From the NCBI GenBank assembly GCA_021775555.1, contig JAJFHP010000014.1, forward strand, positions 1-58,424: DNA of 58,424 nt. The letters run 5' to 3'. The DNA comes from Hyphomicrobiales bacterium (GTDB lineage Bacteria; Pseudomonadota; Alphaproteobacteria; Rhizobiales; Methyloligellaceae). Positions 8,839-19,310 of this stretch are shown here, in pieces. The position numbers and the translations under genes are program-made. Position 1 is the stretch's first letter. Each line of letters begins with the position of its first letter. A model generated the notes under the pieces. That model searched no databases, was not told the DNA's origin, and was given only the letters and a program-made list of their open reading frames with translations.

Positions 8839-9004
8839 AGGGAAAACTCCTGATCCACGGGATCCAGCGCTGCTTGACTGGTAACAGACGTTGATCGCAA
8901 TGCGCTGGGGTCGAATTAATCTGGAGTAAGAGAAGCAAATAACCCCTACCTCTCGCAAACCAGATTTGTTATTTATTAGCCGTAGAAAAACTAAGGCTGA
9001 CCGT

Positions 9005-9898
9005 ATGGCGACTGCACCACACCGACCCAAAGGCCCACCACTCAACTCCTTACGCGCATTCGAGGCGGCAGCACGGCTAGGAGGGTTTGCTTCAGCGGCA
9101 GATGAACTGTGTGTTACGCCAGGGGCCGTTTCACAACATTTGAAGACTCTGGAGGAATGGGCGGGCGCTCATCTCTTCGAAAGGCGGTCTCAGGGTGTAA
9201 CATTGACCCCACTCGGAGAGTTAGTCGCAGCCGAGTTCAACACTGCCTTCGATCGAATGGGCGAAGCGGTTCATACGTTAAGATCGCAGGCAGCTCCAAA
9301 AAAAGTTCATATCGCAGCGCTGCCGAGCATCGCTCAACTTTGGCTATCGCCCCGTCTTCCGGGGATTCGCCTTGCGGCTCCTGATGTATCGATTTCCGTA
9401 ACCACGATGGAGAAACGACCAAATTTCCGACGCGAGCCATTCGACATAAGCATCTTCTTCGAGGAAAACCCGTCACCGCCCGGGTCAATTAAGATCTGCC
9501 GTGAGACTATATTTCCGATCTGTGCACCTTCAATTGCATCACGTTTGAAACAACCAAGCGACTTGGAAACGGTTACTTTTCTACATGATGCTGCTTGGTT
9601 GAGTGATTGGGAGTTGTGGCTCTCATCTGCAGTGCCAAACGCGAGCTTCGACACGAGCGGTCCCGTCTTTTCGCTATACAGCCTTGCTCTTGAGGAGGCG
9701 AAGAACGGTGCTGGTGTATTGATTGGACATGAGCCATTGGTACGCGCGTCTCTGGATTCTGGAGATCTAGTTGCACCCTTCAAAAAACGCCTATCGCTCA
9801 ACCGCAATCTGATAATTACCTTGGCTGATGATAAAGAAGCGTCCGCTACGACACGCGACATAGTCAATGCGATTGCTGTTGAGGCACGCTCCAATTGA
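9005..9898 (+). CDS. LysR-family regulator, GcvA-like
   Basis: A 297-residue LysR-type regulator. The N-terminal winged helix-turn-helix (about residues 13-70) includes LNSLRAFEAAARLGGFASA and VTPGAVSQHLKTLE, typical of the GcvA subgroup. The rest is the periplasmic-binding-like effector domain. The ATG at 9005 matches the usual N-terminus; an in-frame TTG at 8966 would add 13 residues. It is divergent from the SHMT-like/sulfatase operon with 166 bases between the starts, the classic layout for a regulator of that operon. The effector is unknown; an amino acid or choline-derived compound is a guess. Confidence 0.87.
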   Translation: MATAPHRPKGPPLNSLRAFEAAARLGGFASAADELCVTPGAVSQHLKTLEEWAGAHLFERRSQGVTLTPLGELVAAEFNTAFDRMGEAVHTLRSQAAPKKVHIAALPSIAQLWLSPRLPGIRLAAPDVSISVTTMEKRPNFRREPFDISIFFEENPSPPGSIKICRETIFPICAPSIASRLKQPSDLETVTFLHDAAWLSDWELWLSSAVPNASFDTSGPVFSLYSLALEEAKNGAGVLIGHEPLVRASLDSGDLVAPFKKRLSLNRNLIITLADDKEASATTRDIVNAIAVEARSN

Positions 9899-9964
9899 AG
9901 ATCCACTTCCTCCATGAACGACCACGAAGATTGGGTACAGTTTGTAAGAAACCTTCATCGGGCG

Positions 9965-10037
9965 AATGTCCGCTATTGGCACAAAGCGGACATTTGATGC
10001 AGTGCGGAATAATGTCCGCTTTCGGGGGTTAAGCGGA
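9965..10037. repeat. hairpin repeat array, copy 3
   Basis: The first hairpin is perfect (AATGTCCGCT 9965-9974, AGCGGACATT 9985-9994). The second has an intact left arm (10012-10021) and a decayed right arm (AAGCGGA 10031-10037, then AGT instead of CAT). The linker GATGCAGTGCGGAATA is identical to copy 1. The third hairpin is missing. It lies between the convergent 3' ends of the two LysR genes. Confidence 0.75.
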
Positions 10038-10066
10038 AGTGTCGCCTTGCCCCGAAAAGAGCGAAC

Positions 10067-10951
10067 TCACGAGAGAGCTTCCGCCAGCATGTCGAACACC
10101 AGCCGGATTCGCCGGCTGGTGTGAAGCTCACGATGGGTCACCAGCCAAACCGGGATCGGGATCGGGTCGAGCGCGGGCAATGCGAGTTCAATGCCGGGTG
10201 TCAGTTCCGCATCCTCTCTGGTCATGACACTGACCCCAAGGCCCTGCATCACCAGGGCCCGAATGACGGTGCCGCTCGCCGAGCTGAGCTTGAAATTGCT
10301 TCTGGTCAGAGACAAGCCAAGCGAGTTCAACATGGGAATCAAGCGCTCGGGATGTTCGAAGCCAATGAAATCAGCTTCCGACAATTCGTCAGGCGTTTTA
10401 GGCCTGCCTATCTTGTTCAGATAATTCTTTGAGGCGTAGAGTCGACCGGACGTTTCCCTGATGAGTTTTGCAATCAAATCGGGTTGCTTGGGACGTCCAT
10501 GCCGGATTGCGATATCGGCCTCACGCCGCGTCAGATCACGCACGTCATTCGAGGCAATTATTTCGATTTCGATTCCCGGTGCAGTTTCCCGTATCTGTTG
10601 CAGCACCGCAGGCAGATGGAAGGTGGCCATGTTATTGGTCGCCGTAATGCTGACATGCCCTTCGATCTCCTGCGACTGACCGGACGCGGTCAGAGAGATA
10701 CGTCTGGCCGCCTCACCCATGGACCGGAAATGATCGAGCAGCTCCACTCCCGACTGCGTCAGGGACAAGGACCGACCGGCCCGCTGGAACAGCGTGACGC
10801 CGAGTTCGTCTTCGAGTGCTGTGACTTGACGGCCAAGCGTGGGCTGAGTCAGGCCAAGGGCACGAGCGGCCGCGGAAAGTGATCCCTCCTCAGCGGTGAC
10901 GAGGAACGCCCGAGCCTGATTCCAGTCGAAGGCGATGGTCTGCCAATTCAT
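10067..10951 (-). CDS. LysR-family regulator
   Basis: A 294-residue LysR-type regulator. The helix-turn-helix (about residues 8-65) contains ARAFLVTAEEGSLSAAARAL and LTQPTLGRQVTALE, and an effector-binding domain follows. The ATG at 10951 starts directly before the DNA-binding domain; an in-frame ATG at 10963 is possible, and the longest reading from 11047 is unlikely. It is divergent from a SAM methyltransferase, its most likely target. The effector is unknown. Confidence 0.87.
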   Translation of the reverse strand: MNWQTIAFDWNQARAFLVTAEEGSLSAAARALGLTQPTLGRQVTALEDELGVTLFQRAGRSLSLTQSGVELLDHFRSMGEAARRISLTASGQSQEIEGHVSITATNNMATFHLPAVLQQIRETAPGIEIEIIASNDVRDLTRREADIAIRHGRPKQPDLIAKLIRETSGRLYASKNYLNKIGRPKTPDELSEADFIGFEHPERLIPMLNSLGLSLTRSNFKLSSASGTVIRALVMQGLGVSVMTREDAELTPGIELALPALDPIPIPVWLVTHRELHTSRRIRLVFDMLAEALS

Positions 10952-10963
10952 GCATATTTGCAT
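10950..10963. promoter_or_regulatory. possible LysR operator
   Basis: A short inverted repeat (ATGCA 10950-10954, TGCAT 10959-10963) overlaps the LysR start region and has the rough size of a T-N11-A box. It could be an autoregulatory site. The arms are only 5 bases, so chance is quite possible. Confidence 0.25.
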
Positions 10964-11071
10964 ATCACAAGTACAAATTTCTGCAATTTCTATTTGAATA
11001 ACGCATGGATAGGTAAGCGCTGAAATATGAACACGGCAACCTGACAAATTCTCCAGAAGGAACTAAAGAAC

Positions 11072-11731
11072 ATGACATCGATCGACCAGGCGGAGGCCCG
11101 TATGAACGTATCGCCGAAATTCTGGGACAAGCACGCCGAAGGCTATGCGAAGCGGCCCGTCGGTGACGAGGCGGCGTATCAGAAGAAGCTTGAAATCACG
11201 CGCGATTATTTTCGCCCTGACATGGAGGTACTGGAATTCGGCTGCGGAACCGGCTCAACAGCCATCGCCCACGCCCCATACGTGAAGCATATTCTGGCCA
11301 CTGATATTTCTGCGAAGATGCTTGAAATCGCACAAGGCAAGGCCGAAGAGGGCAATGTCAGGAATGTAACATTCAGGCAGGTCGCCATTGATGATTTCAG
11401 CCCTGAAAATGAAACTTTCGACGCGGTCATGGGACACAGCATCCTGCATCTCGTGGAAGACAAGGAAACCGTGATTGCCAAGGTGCACAAAATGCTCAAG
11501 CCGGGCGGCGTGTTCATTTCCAGCACGGTTTGTCTTGGGGACAGCTTGAAATGGAGCTGGTTCAGGTTCGTTGCGCCCTTGGGAAGGATAGTGGGCCTGA
11601 TGCCGCTGGTCAGAGTGCTCTCGACGCAGGCTCTGGTCGACAGCCTGACGAGTGCCGGTTTCGAGATTGACCACCAATGGAAACCTGAAAAAAGTATTGC
11701 TGTGTTTATCGTGGCTAAAAAGGCCGGGTAG
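11072..11731 (+). CDS. class I SAM-dependent methyltransferase
   Basis: A 219-residue Rossmann-fold methyltransferase. Motif I is VLEFGCGTGS (about residues 53-62), the acidic strand 2 end is ATDIS, and a later motif is LKPGGVFIS. This matches the UbiE/Methyltransf_11 type. The sequence does not show the methyl acceptor; small molecules or lipids are usual for this group. It is divergent from a LysR regulator, which probably controls it. A ribosome site (AGAAGGA) precedes the ATG. Confidence 0.87.
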   Translation: MTSIDQAEARMNVSPKFWDKHAEGYAKRPVGDEAAYQKKLEITRDYFRPDMEVLEFGCGTGSTAIAHAPYVKHILATDISAKMLEIAQGKAEEGNVRNVTFRQVAIDDFSPENETFDAVMGHSILHLVEDKETVIAKVHKMLKPGGVFISSTVCLGDSLKWSWFRFVAPLGRIVGLMPLVRVLSTQALVDSLTSAGFEIDHQWKPEKSIAVFIVAKKAG

Positions 11732-11828
11732 GTGCGACCCGGGGTACTTTTTGATACCCACGAAGGGCAACCTTGCACGGGCTTGCGTTTCGGGCTAACC
11801 ACAAGCACGAGTTAAACGTCGACGGTGA

Positions 11829-12830
<1,002 letters not shown>

Positions 12831-12861
12831 CGCCCAGGCACTGAGCGCGGGGGGTGCGTAG

Positions 12862-14031
12862 ATGAATATCCACGAATATCAGGCCAAGGCGGTGCTGAAG
12901 GAATTTGGCGTGCCCGTTCCTCGGGGCGGCATTGCGTTCAAGGTTGATGAAGCGGTCAAGGCGGCTGAGGATCTGGGCGGCAGCGTCTGGGTGGTCAAGG
13001 CGCAAATCCACGCCGGCGGGCGCGGCAAGGGCGGTGGCGTCAAGGTGGTCAAATCCATCGACGAGGTGCGCTCTAAAGCTGACTCCATACTCGGCATGAC
13101 GCTCGTCACGCATCAGACCGGCCCGGCGGGCAAGGAAGTTAGCCGCGTTTATATCGAAGAAGGTTGCGACATTGACCGCGAGCTTTACCTCTCGGCCCTT
13201 GTTGACCGCGCTACATCGCGCATCGCGTTTATCGCCTCGACTGAAGGCGGCATGGACATTGAGGAAGTGGCGGCCAAGACGCCTGAGAAAATCCTCACAA
13301 TGACCATCGATCCGGCTTCCGGTTATTCAGGTTTTCATGGCCGCAAGATTGCCTTTGCCCTGGGCCTCAAAGGAGATCAGGTCAAACAATGCGTGAAGCT
13401 CATCGGCACGCTCTACAAGATGCTGCTGGAAAAGGACGCCAGCCTGCTGGAGATCAATCCGCTTGTGGTGACGGGCGGCGGGGATCTCATCTGTCTCGAC
13501 GCAAAGATGAATTTCGATGGCAATGCCCTCTATCGTCACCCGGATATTGTCGAGCTGCGTGACCTTTCAGAAGAAGACCCGGCGGAAGTTGAGGCGTCCA
13601 AATTCGATCTCAATTATATCAAGCTCGACGGTGCTATCGGCTGCATGGTCAACGGAGCGGGGCTGGCCATGGCGACCATGGACATCATCAATCTTTATGG
13701 GTCATCACCGGCCAACTTCCTCGATGTTGGCGGCGGTGCCAGCAAGGAACAGGTGATGAATGCCTTCCAGATCATCCTGTCGGACGACAATGTGCAGGGC
13801 ATCCTGGTGAATATTTTCGGCGGCATCATGCGCTGTGACATTATCGCAGAAGGCATAGTTGCAGCAGCCAAGGAGATGGATATCTCGGTGCCGCTGGTGG
13901 TGCGGCTGGAAGGCACCAATGTGGATATGGGCAAGAAGATCCTCGATGACTCAGGTCTTGCCATCGTCTCAGCCGACAATCTCGACGACGCGGCGAAGAA
14001 GATTGTCGCCCAGGTAAAGGAGGCCGCGTAA
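12862..14031 (+). CDS. sucC: succinyl-CoA synthetase beta subunit
   Basis: A 389-residue ATP-grasp subunit. With SucD it converts succinyl-CoA to succinate and forms ATP or GTP. The N-terminus [18 protein letters not shown] is diagnostic. A glycine-rich ATP-grasp loop ([12 protein letters not shown]) lies near residues 51-62, and the C-terminal ligase domain contains [11 protein letters not shown]. Its length is normal. It abuts sucD with no gap (stop ends at 14031, sucD starts at 14032), indicating translational coupling. Confidence 0.98.
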   Translation: MNIHEYQAKAVLKEFGVPVPRGGIAFKVDEAVKAAEDLGGSVWVVKAQIHAGGRGKGGGVKVVKSIDEVRSKADSILGMTLVTHQTGPAGKEVSRVYIEEGCDIDRELYLSALVDRATSRIAFIASTEGGMDIEEVAAKTPEKILTMTIDPASGYSGFHGRKIAFALGLKGDQVKQCVKLIGTLYKMLLEKDASLLEINPLVVTGGGDLICLDAKMNFDGNALYRHPDIVELRDLSEEDPAEVEASKFDLNYIKLDGAIGCMVNGAGLAMATMDIINLYGSSPANFLDVGGGASKEQVMNAFQIILSDDNVQGILVNIFGGIMRCDIIAEGIVAAAKEMDISVPLVVRLEGTNVDMGKKILDDSGLAIVSADNLDDAAKKIVAQVKEAA

Positions 14032-14907
14032 ATGTCAGTCCTCGTCGACAGGAACACAAAAGTCATCTGCCAGGGTTTTACGGGCAGCCAGGGCACCTTC
14101 CATTCAGAGCAGGCGATTGCGTACGGTACCAAGATGGTCGGCGGCGTGACGCCGGGCAAGGGCGGGTCGGACCATCTCGGCCTGCCGGTGTTCGACACGG
14201 TTGGACAGGCGGTTGAGGCAACGGGCGCCTCTGCGAGTGCTATTTACGTACCCCCACCTTTTGCGGGCGACGCCATTCTGGAAGCGATCGATGCGGAAGT
14301 TCCGCTCATCGTATGCATCACCGAGGGCATTCCGGTTCTCGACATGGTGAAAGTGAAGCGCGCACTGACGGGATCAAATTCGCGGCTGATCGGCCCCAAC
14401 TGCCCCGGTATCATTACGCCTGATCAATGCAAGATCGGTATTATGCCCGGCCATATCCACACAACCGGTTCGGTCGGTATCGTCTCACGCTCGGGCACAC
14501 TCACCTATGAAGCCGTGGCGCAGACAACAGCAGCGGGCCTCGGGCAAACCACCTGCATCGGCATTGGCGGTGACCCTGTAAACGGGACAAATTTCATCGA
14601 CTGCCTCGATCTTTTCCTGGGCGACGACAAAACGGAATCGATCATAATGATCGGTGAAATTGGCGGATCAGCGGAAGAAGAGGCGGCTGAATTTCTGAAA
14701 CAATCGAAGGTGAAAAAACCTGTAGTCGGCTTTATCGCTGGCGTTACGGCGCCTCCCGGACGACGCATGGGTCATGCCGGAGCGATAATATCAGGCGGTA
14801 AAGGTGGCGCGGAAGACAAGATGGAGGCCATGCGCAGCGCCGGCATCTCGGTATCTAATTCGCCCGCGGGTCTTGGAACTACGCTCGCGAAAGTATTAAA
14901 TGGCTAA
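14032..14907 (+). CDS. sucD: succinyl-CoA synthetase alpha subunit
   Basis: A 291-residue CoA-binding subunit that carries the phosphohistidine intermediate. It starts [18 protein letters not shown] with the CoA-binding Rossmann fold. The active-site segment [13 protein letters not shown] places the phosphorylated histidine at His248. The segment IGPNCPGII is also typical. It works as a heterodimer or heterotetramer with SucC. sucA follows after 85 bases. Confidence 0.98.
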   Translation: MSVLVDRNTKVICQGFTGSQGTFHSEQAIAYGTKMVGGVTPGKGGSDHLGLPVFDTVGQAVEATGASASAIYVPPPFAGDAILEAIDAEVPLIVCITEGIPVLDMVKVKRALTGSNSRLIGPNCPGIITPDQCKIGIMPGHIHTTGSVGIVSRSGTLTYEAVAQTTAAGLGQTTCIGIGGDPVNGTNFIDCLDLFLGDDKTESIIMIGEIGGSAEEEAAEFLKQSKVKKPVVGFIAGVTAPPGRRMGHAGAIISGGKGGAEDKMEAMRSAGISVSNSPAGLGTTLAKVLNG

Positions 14908-14992
14908 TTAAGCTGGCGCGGATCATATCTCGCCGGTTGAATGCGGCACGGGGGAGGAGTGAGCATTCACTCCTTAAGGCGGGGATCAGCCT

Positions 14993-17941
14993 ATGGCACG
15001 GCAAGAGCTGAATGAAGCGTTGGCACGTACGTCATTTCTGCATGGCGCAAACGCGGACTATATCGAAGAGCTTTACGCGCAATATCAGAAAAATCCGCAG
15101 TCGGTTGAAGCCGACTGGCAGGCGTTCTTCCGCGACCTCAAGGACAACAAAGAAGAGGTTCTGAAGGAGGCCGAAGGGCCGTCGTGGAAACGCACCGGCT
15201 GGCCAGTGCCTGAAAATGGCGAGTTGGTAAGTGCGCTCGATGGCGATTGGGGCCCCGTGGAGCAACAGCTGGGTAATCGCATCCAGGGCCGGGCGCAGAC
15301 ACTCGGTGTGGAACTTAGCAGTGACCTGGCGCTTGCCGCGACGCGCGATTCAGTGCGCGCACTGATGTTGATCCGTTCTCACCGGGTGCGCGGTCACCTG
15401 GCAGCAGATCTCGATCCATTGGGGCTGGAGAAAAAAGGAGCCCATTCGGAACTGGAGCCAACTTCTTATGGCTTTACGGAGCGCGATTACGACCGCAAGA
15501 TTTTTCTCGACTATGTACTCGGACTCGAATTCGCCACTGTTCGCGAGATCATGGAAATTCTCCAGCGCACCTACTGCGCCAAGATCGGGATCGAGTTCAT
15601 GCATATCTCGACGCCGGAGCAGAAGGGCTGGCTCCAGGCGCGCATCGAGGGCAAAGACAAGGAAATCGCGTTCACGCCTGAAGGCAAAAAAGCTATCCTC
15701 ACCAAGTTGGTCGAGGTCGAGGCTTTTGAGAAGTTTCTCGACGTCAAATATACCGGCACCAAACGCTTTGGTCTTGATGGTGGTGAAGGGGCCATCCCGG
15801 CACTTGAACAGATCATCAAGCGTGGCGGCTCTCTGGGCGTGGAAGAGATTATTCTCGGCATGCCTCACCGCGGCCGGCTGAACGTGCTTGCCAATGTTAT
15901 GGGCAAGCCCTTCCGCGCCATCTTCAACGAGTTCAAGGGGGGCTCGGCTAACCCGGATGATGTGGAGGGTTCGGGCGATGTAAAATACCATCTTGGTGCA
16001 TCATCTGATCGCGAATTTGATGGCAACAATGTACATCTTTCGCTGACCGCTAATCCCTCACATCTGGAAATCGTAGATCCGGTTGTATTGGGCAAGGTAC
16101 GCGCCAAGCAGGACCAGATACGCGATAAGGAGCGTACGAAAGTCCTGCCGCTTCTGCTTCATGGCGATGCGGCTTTTGCCGGTCAGGGCGTCGTGGCGGA
16201 ATGTTTCGGCCTGTCGGGGCTGGCCGGGCATCGCACTGGCGGTTCGATACATTTCATCGTCAACAACCAGATCGGGTTCACGACAGCGCCGCATCATTCG
16301 CGCTCCTCACCTTACCCATCAGATGTGGCGCGCATGATCGAGGCGCCGATATTCCATGTGAATGGCGATGACCCTGAATCAGTCGTCCATGTCGCGAAGG
16401 TGGCGACGGAGTACCGGCAGAAATTCCACAAGCCCGTGGTCATCGACATGTTTTGCTATCGCCGCCACGGCCATAATGAGGGCGACGAGCCGTCTTTCAC
16501 CCAGCCTTTGATGTATGAAAAAATCCGCTCCCACCCGAGCGTTGTCGAGGTGTATTCCAAGCGGCTGATTGATGAAGGCACGCTCACACAAGACGAATAT
16601 GAGACGCTGAAGTCCGGCATGCGCTCCATGCTGGAAGAAGAATTCAGCGCTGGCGATTCCTACAAACCCAACAAGGCCGACTGGATGGATGGCCAATGGG
16701 CGGGTCTGGGCCATGCCGAGGAAGGCGCGCGGCGCGGCGAAACCGGCGTGAAAACCGAATGGCTCAAGGAAGTAGGCGTTGCCATCTCGCGCGTACCTGA
16801 AGGGTTCAATATCCACCGCACCATCAACCGCTTCATGGAAAACCGGCGCAAGATGATCGAGGAGGGTACGGCCATCGACTGGTCGTTCGCCGAGGCGCTG
16901 GCCTTTGGCACGCTGTTGCGAGAGAGCTTCCGGGTCCGATTGTCGGGGCAGGATTGCGAACGCGGCACTTTTTCCCAGCGTCATTCGGTGTTGAATGACC
17001 AGAAAACGGAAGAGAAGTTTACGCCGCTCAATCATATCGCGGCGACCCAGGCGCCTTACGAGGTCATCAACTCGATGCTGTCGGAAGTCGCCGTGCTCGG
17101 GTTTGAATATGGCTACACCCTGGCCGAGCCGAATGCGCTGACGCTGTGGGAAGCCCAGTTCGGGGATTTCGCCAACGGCGCTCAGGTGGTCATAGACCAG
17201 TTCATCTCATCGGGTGAAAGCAAGTGGCTGCGCATGTCGGGTCTCGTTCTGCTGCTGCCCCATGGCTACGAGGGTCAGGGGCCGGAACATTCATCCGCCC
17301 GGCTGGAGCGCTATCTGCAAAACAGTGCAGAAGACAACTGGCAGGTGGCCAACTGCACCACGCCGGCCAACTATTTCCATATTCTGCGCCGGCAGATGCA
17401 CCGCAATTTCCGCAAACCGCTTGTACTGATGACGCCGAAATCCCTGCTGCGTCACAAGCGCGTGGTCTCGTCGCTGGACATGTTCGGGCCGGACTCCACC
17501 TTCCACCGCGTGCTGTGGGATGACGCACAGTATCTCAAAGGTGAGAAAATCAAGCTGGTTGCCGACGACAAGATCAAGCGCGTGGTGATGTGTACCGGCA
17601 AGGTCTATTACGATCTCTATGATGCTCGGGAGAATGAAGGCCTCGACGATGTTTACCTGATGCGGCTGGAACAGCTTTACCCGTTCCCGGCGCGTGCTCT
17701 TGTCGATGAGCTTGGGCGTTTCCCCCAGGCCGAGATGGTCTGGTGCCAGGAGGAGCCGAAAAACATGGGTGCCTGGACCTTTGTTGAACCGAATATCGAA
17801 GTGGTACTCGATACGATTGATGCGAAACACAAGCGGCCCGTTTATGTGGGGCGCTCTGAATCAGCGTCCACAGCAACGGGCCTGATGAAGAAGCATGTGG
17901 CTCAACTGGAAGCCTTCACCCGGGAAGCGCTGACGGTCTGA
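14993..17941 (+). CDS. sucA: 2-oxoglutarate dehydrogenase E1
   Basis: A 982-residue thiamine-diphosphate-dependent E1, which decarboxylates 2-oxoglutarate and passes the succinyl group to the lipoyl arm of SucB. The N-terminal segment LHGANADYIEELYAQYQ is the family E2-binding start. The conserved GMPHRGRLNVL and the thiamine-diphosphate region (GDAAFAGQGVV) are present, as is the C-terminal transketolase-like domain. Its length is normal. It belongs to the TCA cluster, with sucB 58 bases downstream. Confidence 0.98.
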   Translation: MARQELNEALARTSFLHGANADYIEELYAQYQKNPQSVEADWQAFFRDLKDNKEEVLKEAEGPSWKRTGWPVPENGELVSALDGDWGPVEQQLGNRIQGRAQTLGVELSSDLALAATRDSVRALMLIRSHRVRGHLAADLDPLGLEKKGAHSELEPTSYGFTERDYDRKIFLDYVLGLEFATVREIMEILQRTYCAKIGIEFMHISTPEQKGWLQARIEGKDKEIAFTPEGKKAILTKLVEVEAFEKFLDVKYTGTKRFGLDGGEGAIPALEQIIKRGGSLGVEEIILGMPHRGRLNVLANVMGKPFRAIFNEFKGGSANPDDVEGSGDVKYHLGASSDREFDGNNVHLSLTANPSHLEIVDPVVLGKVRAKQDQIRDKERTKVLPLLLHGDAAFAGQGVVAECFGLSGLAGHRTGGSIHFIVNNQIGFTTAPHHSRSSPYPSDVARMIEAPIFHVNGDDPESVVHVAKVATEYRQKFHKPVVIDMFCYRRHGHNEGDEPSFTQPLMYEKIRSHPSVVEVYSKRLIDEGTLTQDEYETLKSGMRSMLEEEFSAGDSYKPNKADWMDGQWAGLGHAEEGARRGETGVKTEWLKEVGVAISRVPEGFNIHRTINRFMENRRKMIEEGTAIDWSFAEALAFGTLLRESFRVRLSGQDCERGTFSQRHSVLNDQKTEEKFTPLNHIAATQAPYEVINSMLSEVAVLGFEYGYTLAEPNALTLWEAQFGDFANGAQVVIDQFISSGESKWLRMSGLVLLLPHGYEGQGPEHSSARLERYLQNSAEDNWQVANCTTPANYFHILRRQMHRNFRKPLVLMTPKSLLRHKRVVSSLDMFGPDSTFHRVLWDDAQYLKGEKIKLVADDKIKRVVMCTGKVYYDLYDARENEGLDDVYLMRLEQLYPFPARALVDELGRFPQAEMVWCQEEPKNMGAWTFVEPNIEVVLDTIDAKHKRPVYVGRSESASTATGLMKKHVAQLEAFTREALTV

Positions 17942-17999
17942 ACAGGATGAATTGAATGGAGCGGGGAGCGGACTGCCCGCGATGTGAGAGGTCAAATTT

Positions 18000-19280
18000 A
18001 TGTCGACGGAAATACGTGTCCCAACATTGGGCGAGTCGGTTACCGAGGCTACGGTTGGACAGTGGTTCAAAAAGGCCGGTGATGCGGTCAATGTGGATGA
18101 GCCGGTTGTCGAACTTGAAACCGACAAGGTGACCATTGAAGTGCCGGCACCCGTCTCCGGCGTGCTTGGCGACCTGGTGGCGGGGGAAGGCGACACTGTT
18201 GAAGTCGGCGCCCTGCTTGGTGCTATCACGGAAGGTAGTGGAGCTGCAGCCGCACCTGCCAAGGCAGAAGCACCAGCGGAAAAACCTCCAGCGCCGGCCA
18301 AAGTTGAAGAGGCCTCGGCCAAGGGTCCAGACAATGACTTTGGCCTTTCTCCAGCAGTTCAGAAACTCATAACGGAAAATAAACTCGACCCTTCCGCGAT
18401 CGCGGGCACCGGTAAGGATGGCCGGCTCACCAAGGAAGATGTTCTCAAGGCCATGGAAGGCGGTGGCGCGGCCCCTGCGGCAGCACCCGCAGCTCCTGCC
18501 GCACCAATTACCCTTACGACACCGTCGGTTGGTGCGGAGCCGGCGGCACGGGCGCGCGGGCCCGTCTCCGGGGATGATGAGGTTCGAGAGGAACGGGTGA
18601 AAATGACCCGGCTGCGCCAGACCATCGCGCAGCGTCTGAAAGATTCTCAGAACACCGCCGCCATGCTCACCACTTTCAACGAGGTGGATATGGGCGCGGT
18701 GATGGATATGCGCCGCGAATACAAGGATTTGTTCGAGAAGCGCCACGGTGTGCGTCTCGGCTTCATGGGGTTTTTCGTGAAGGCCTGCCTCCAGGCGCTG
18801 AAAGACGTGCCCGAAGTGAATGCCGAGATCGATGGCACCGACATCGTCTACAAGAATTACTATCATTTCGGCATCGCGGTGGGCACCGAAAAAGGCTTGG
18901 TCGTTCCGGTTGTGCGCGATGCCCAGGACATGACTTTGGCGCAAATCGAGGCGGAGATCACATCTCTGGGCAAGCGCGCCCGGGACGGTGATCTCAGCAT
19001 TGCTGAAATGCAGGGCGGCACCTTCACGCTCACCAATGGCGGCGTATATGGCTCGCTCATGTCGACGCCCATTCTGAATGCCCCTCAGTCGGGCATCCTG
19101 GGGATGCACGCAATTCAGCAGCGCCCGGTCGCGGTGGATGGAGTAATGGTCATCCGTCCGATGATGTATCTCGCACTCTCCTATGACCACCGCGTGGTTG
19201 ATGGTAAAGGCGCGGTCACCTTCCTGGTGCGCGTAAAGGAATGTCTGGAAGACCCGCAGCGCATGGTGCTGGATCTGTAG
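18000..19280 (+). CDS. sucB: 2-oxoglutarate dehydrogenase E2 (dihydrolipoyl succinyltransferase)
   Basis: A 426-residue acyltransferase core of the 2-oxoglutarate dehydrogenase complex. The N-terminal lipoyl domain (1-77) has the lipoylated lysine in ETDKVT. An Ala/Pro linker leads to the E3-binding domain (about 115-155, [13 protein letters not shown]), followed by a second Ala/Pro linker and the catalytic domain with SYDHRVVDG (HxxxDG). One lipoyl domain only, as is usual for SucB. Confidence 0.98.
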   Translation: MSTEIRVPTLGESVTEATVGQWFKKAGDAVNVDEPVVELETDKVTIEVPAPVSGVLGDLVAGEGDTVEVGALLGAITEGSGAAAAPAKAEAPAEKPPAPAKVEEASAKGPDNDFGLSPAVQKLITENKLDPSAIAGTGKDGRLTKEDVLKAMEGGGAAPAAAPAAPAAPITLTTPSVGAEPAARARGPVSGDDEVREERVKMTRLRQTIAQRLKDSQNTAAMLTTFNEVDMGAVMDMRREYKDLFEKRHGVRLGFMGFFVKACLQALKDVPEVNAEIDGTDIVYKNYYHFGIAVGTEKGLVVPVVRDAQDMTLAQIEAEITSLGKRARDGDLSIAEMQGGTFTLTNGGVYGSLMSTPILNAPQSGILGMHAIQQRPVAVDGVMVIRPMMYLALSYDHRVVDGKGAVTFLVRVKECLEDPQRMVLDL

Positions 19281-19310
19281 GCTGTTTGGAAAGAAGCAAG
19301 GATAAGAAAA

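Noticed and set aside
8839-9004. Glycine riboswitch before the SHMT-like gene
   Set aside because: The gap was read for the paired-aptamer pattern and nothing convincing was seen; a LysR regulator is the likelier control.
10096-10122. Perfect 11-base inverted repeat (arms 10096-10106 and 10112-10122)
   Set aside because: It lies inside the 3' coding part of the LysR gene, about 30 bases before its stop, has no T-run and is explained by its Arg/Gly-type codons. It may be chance.
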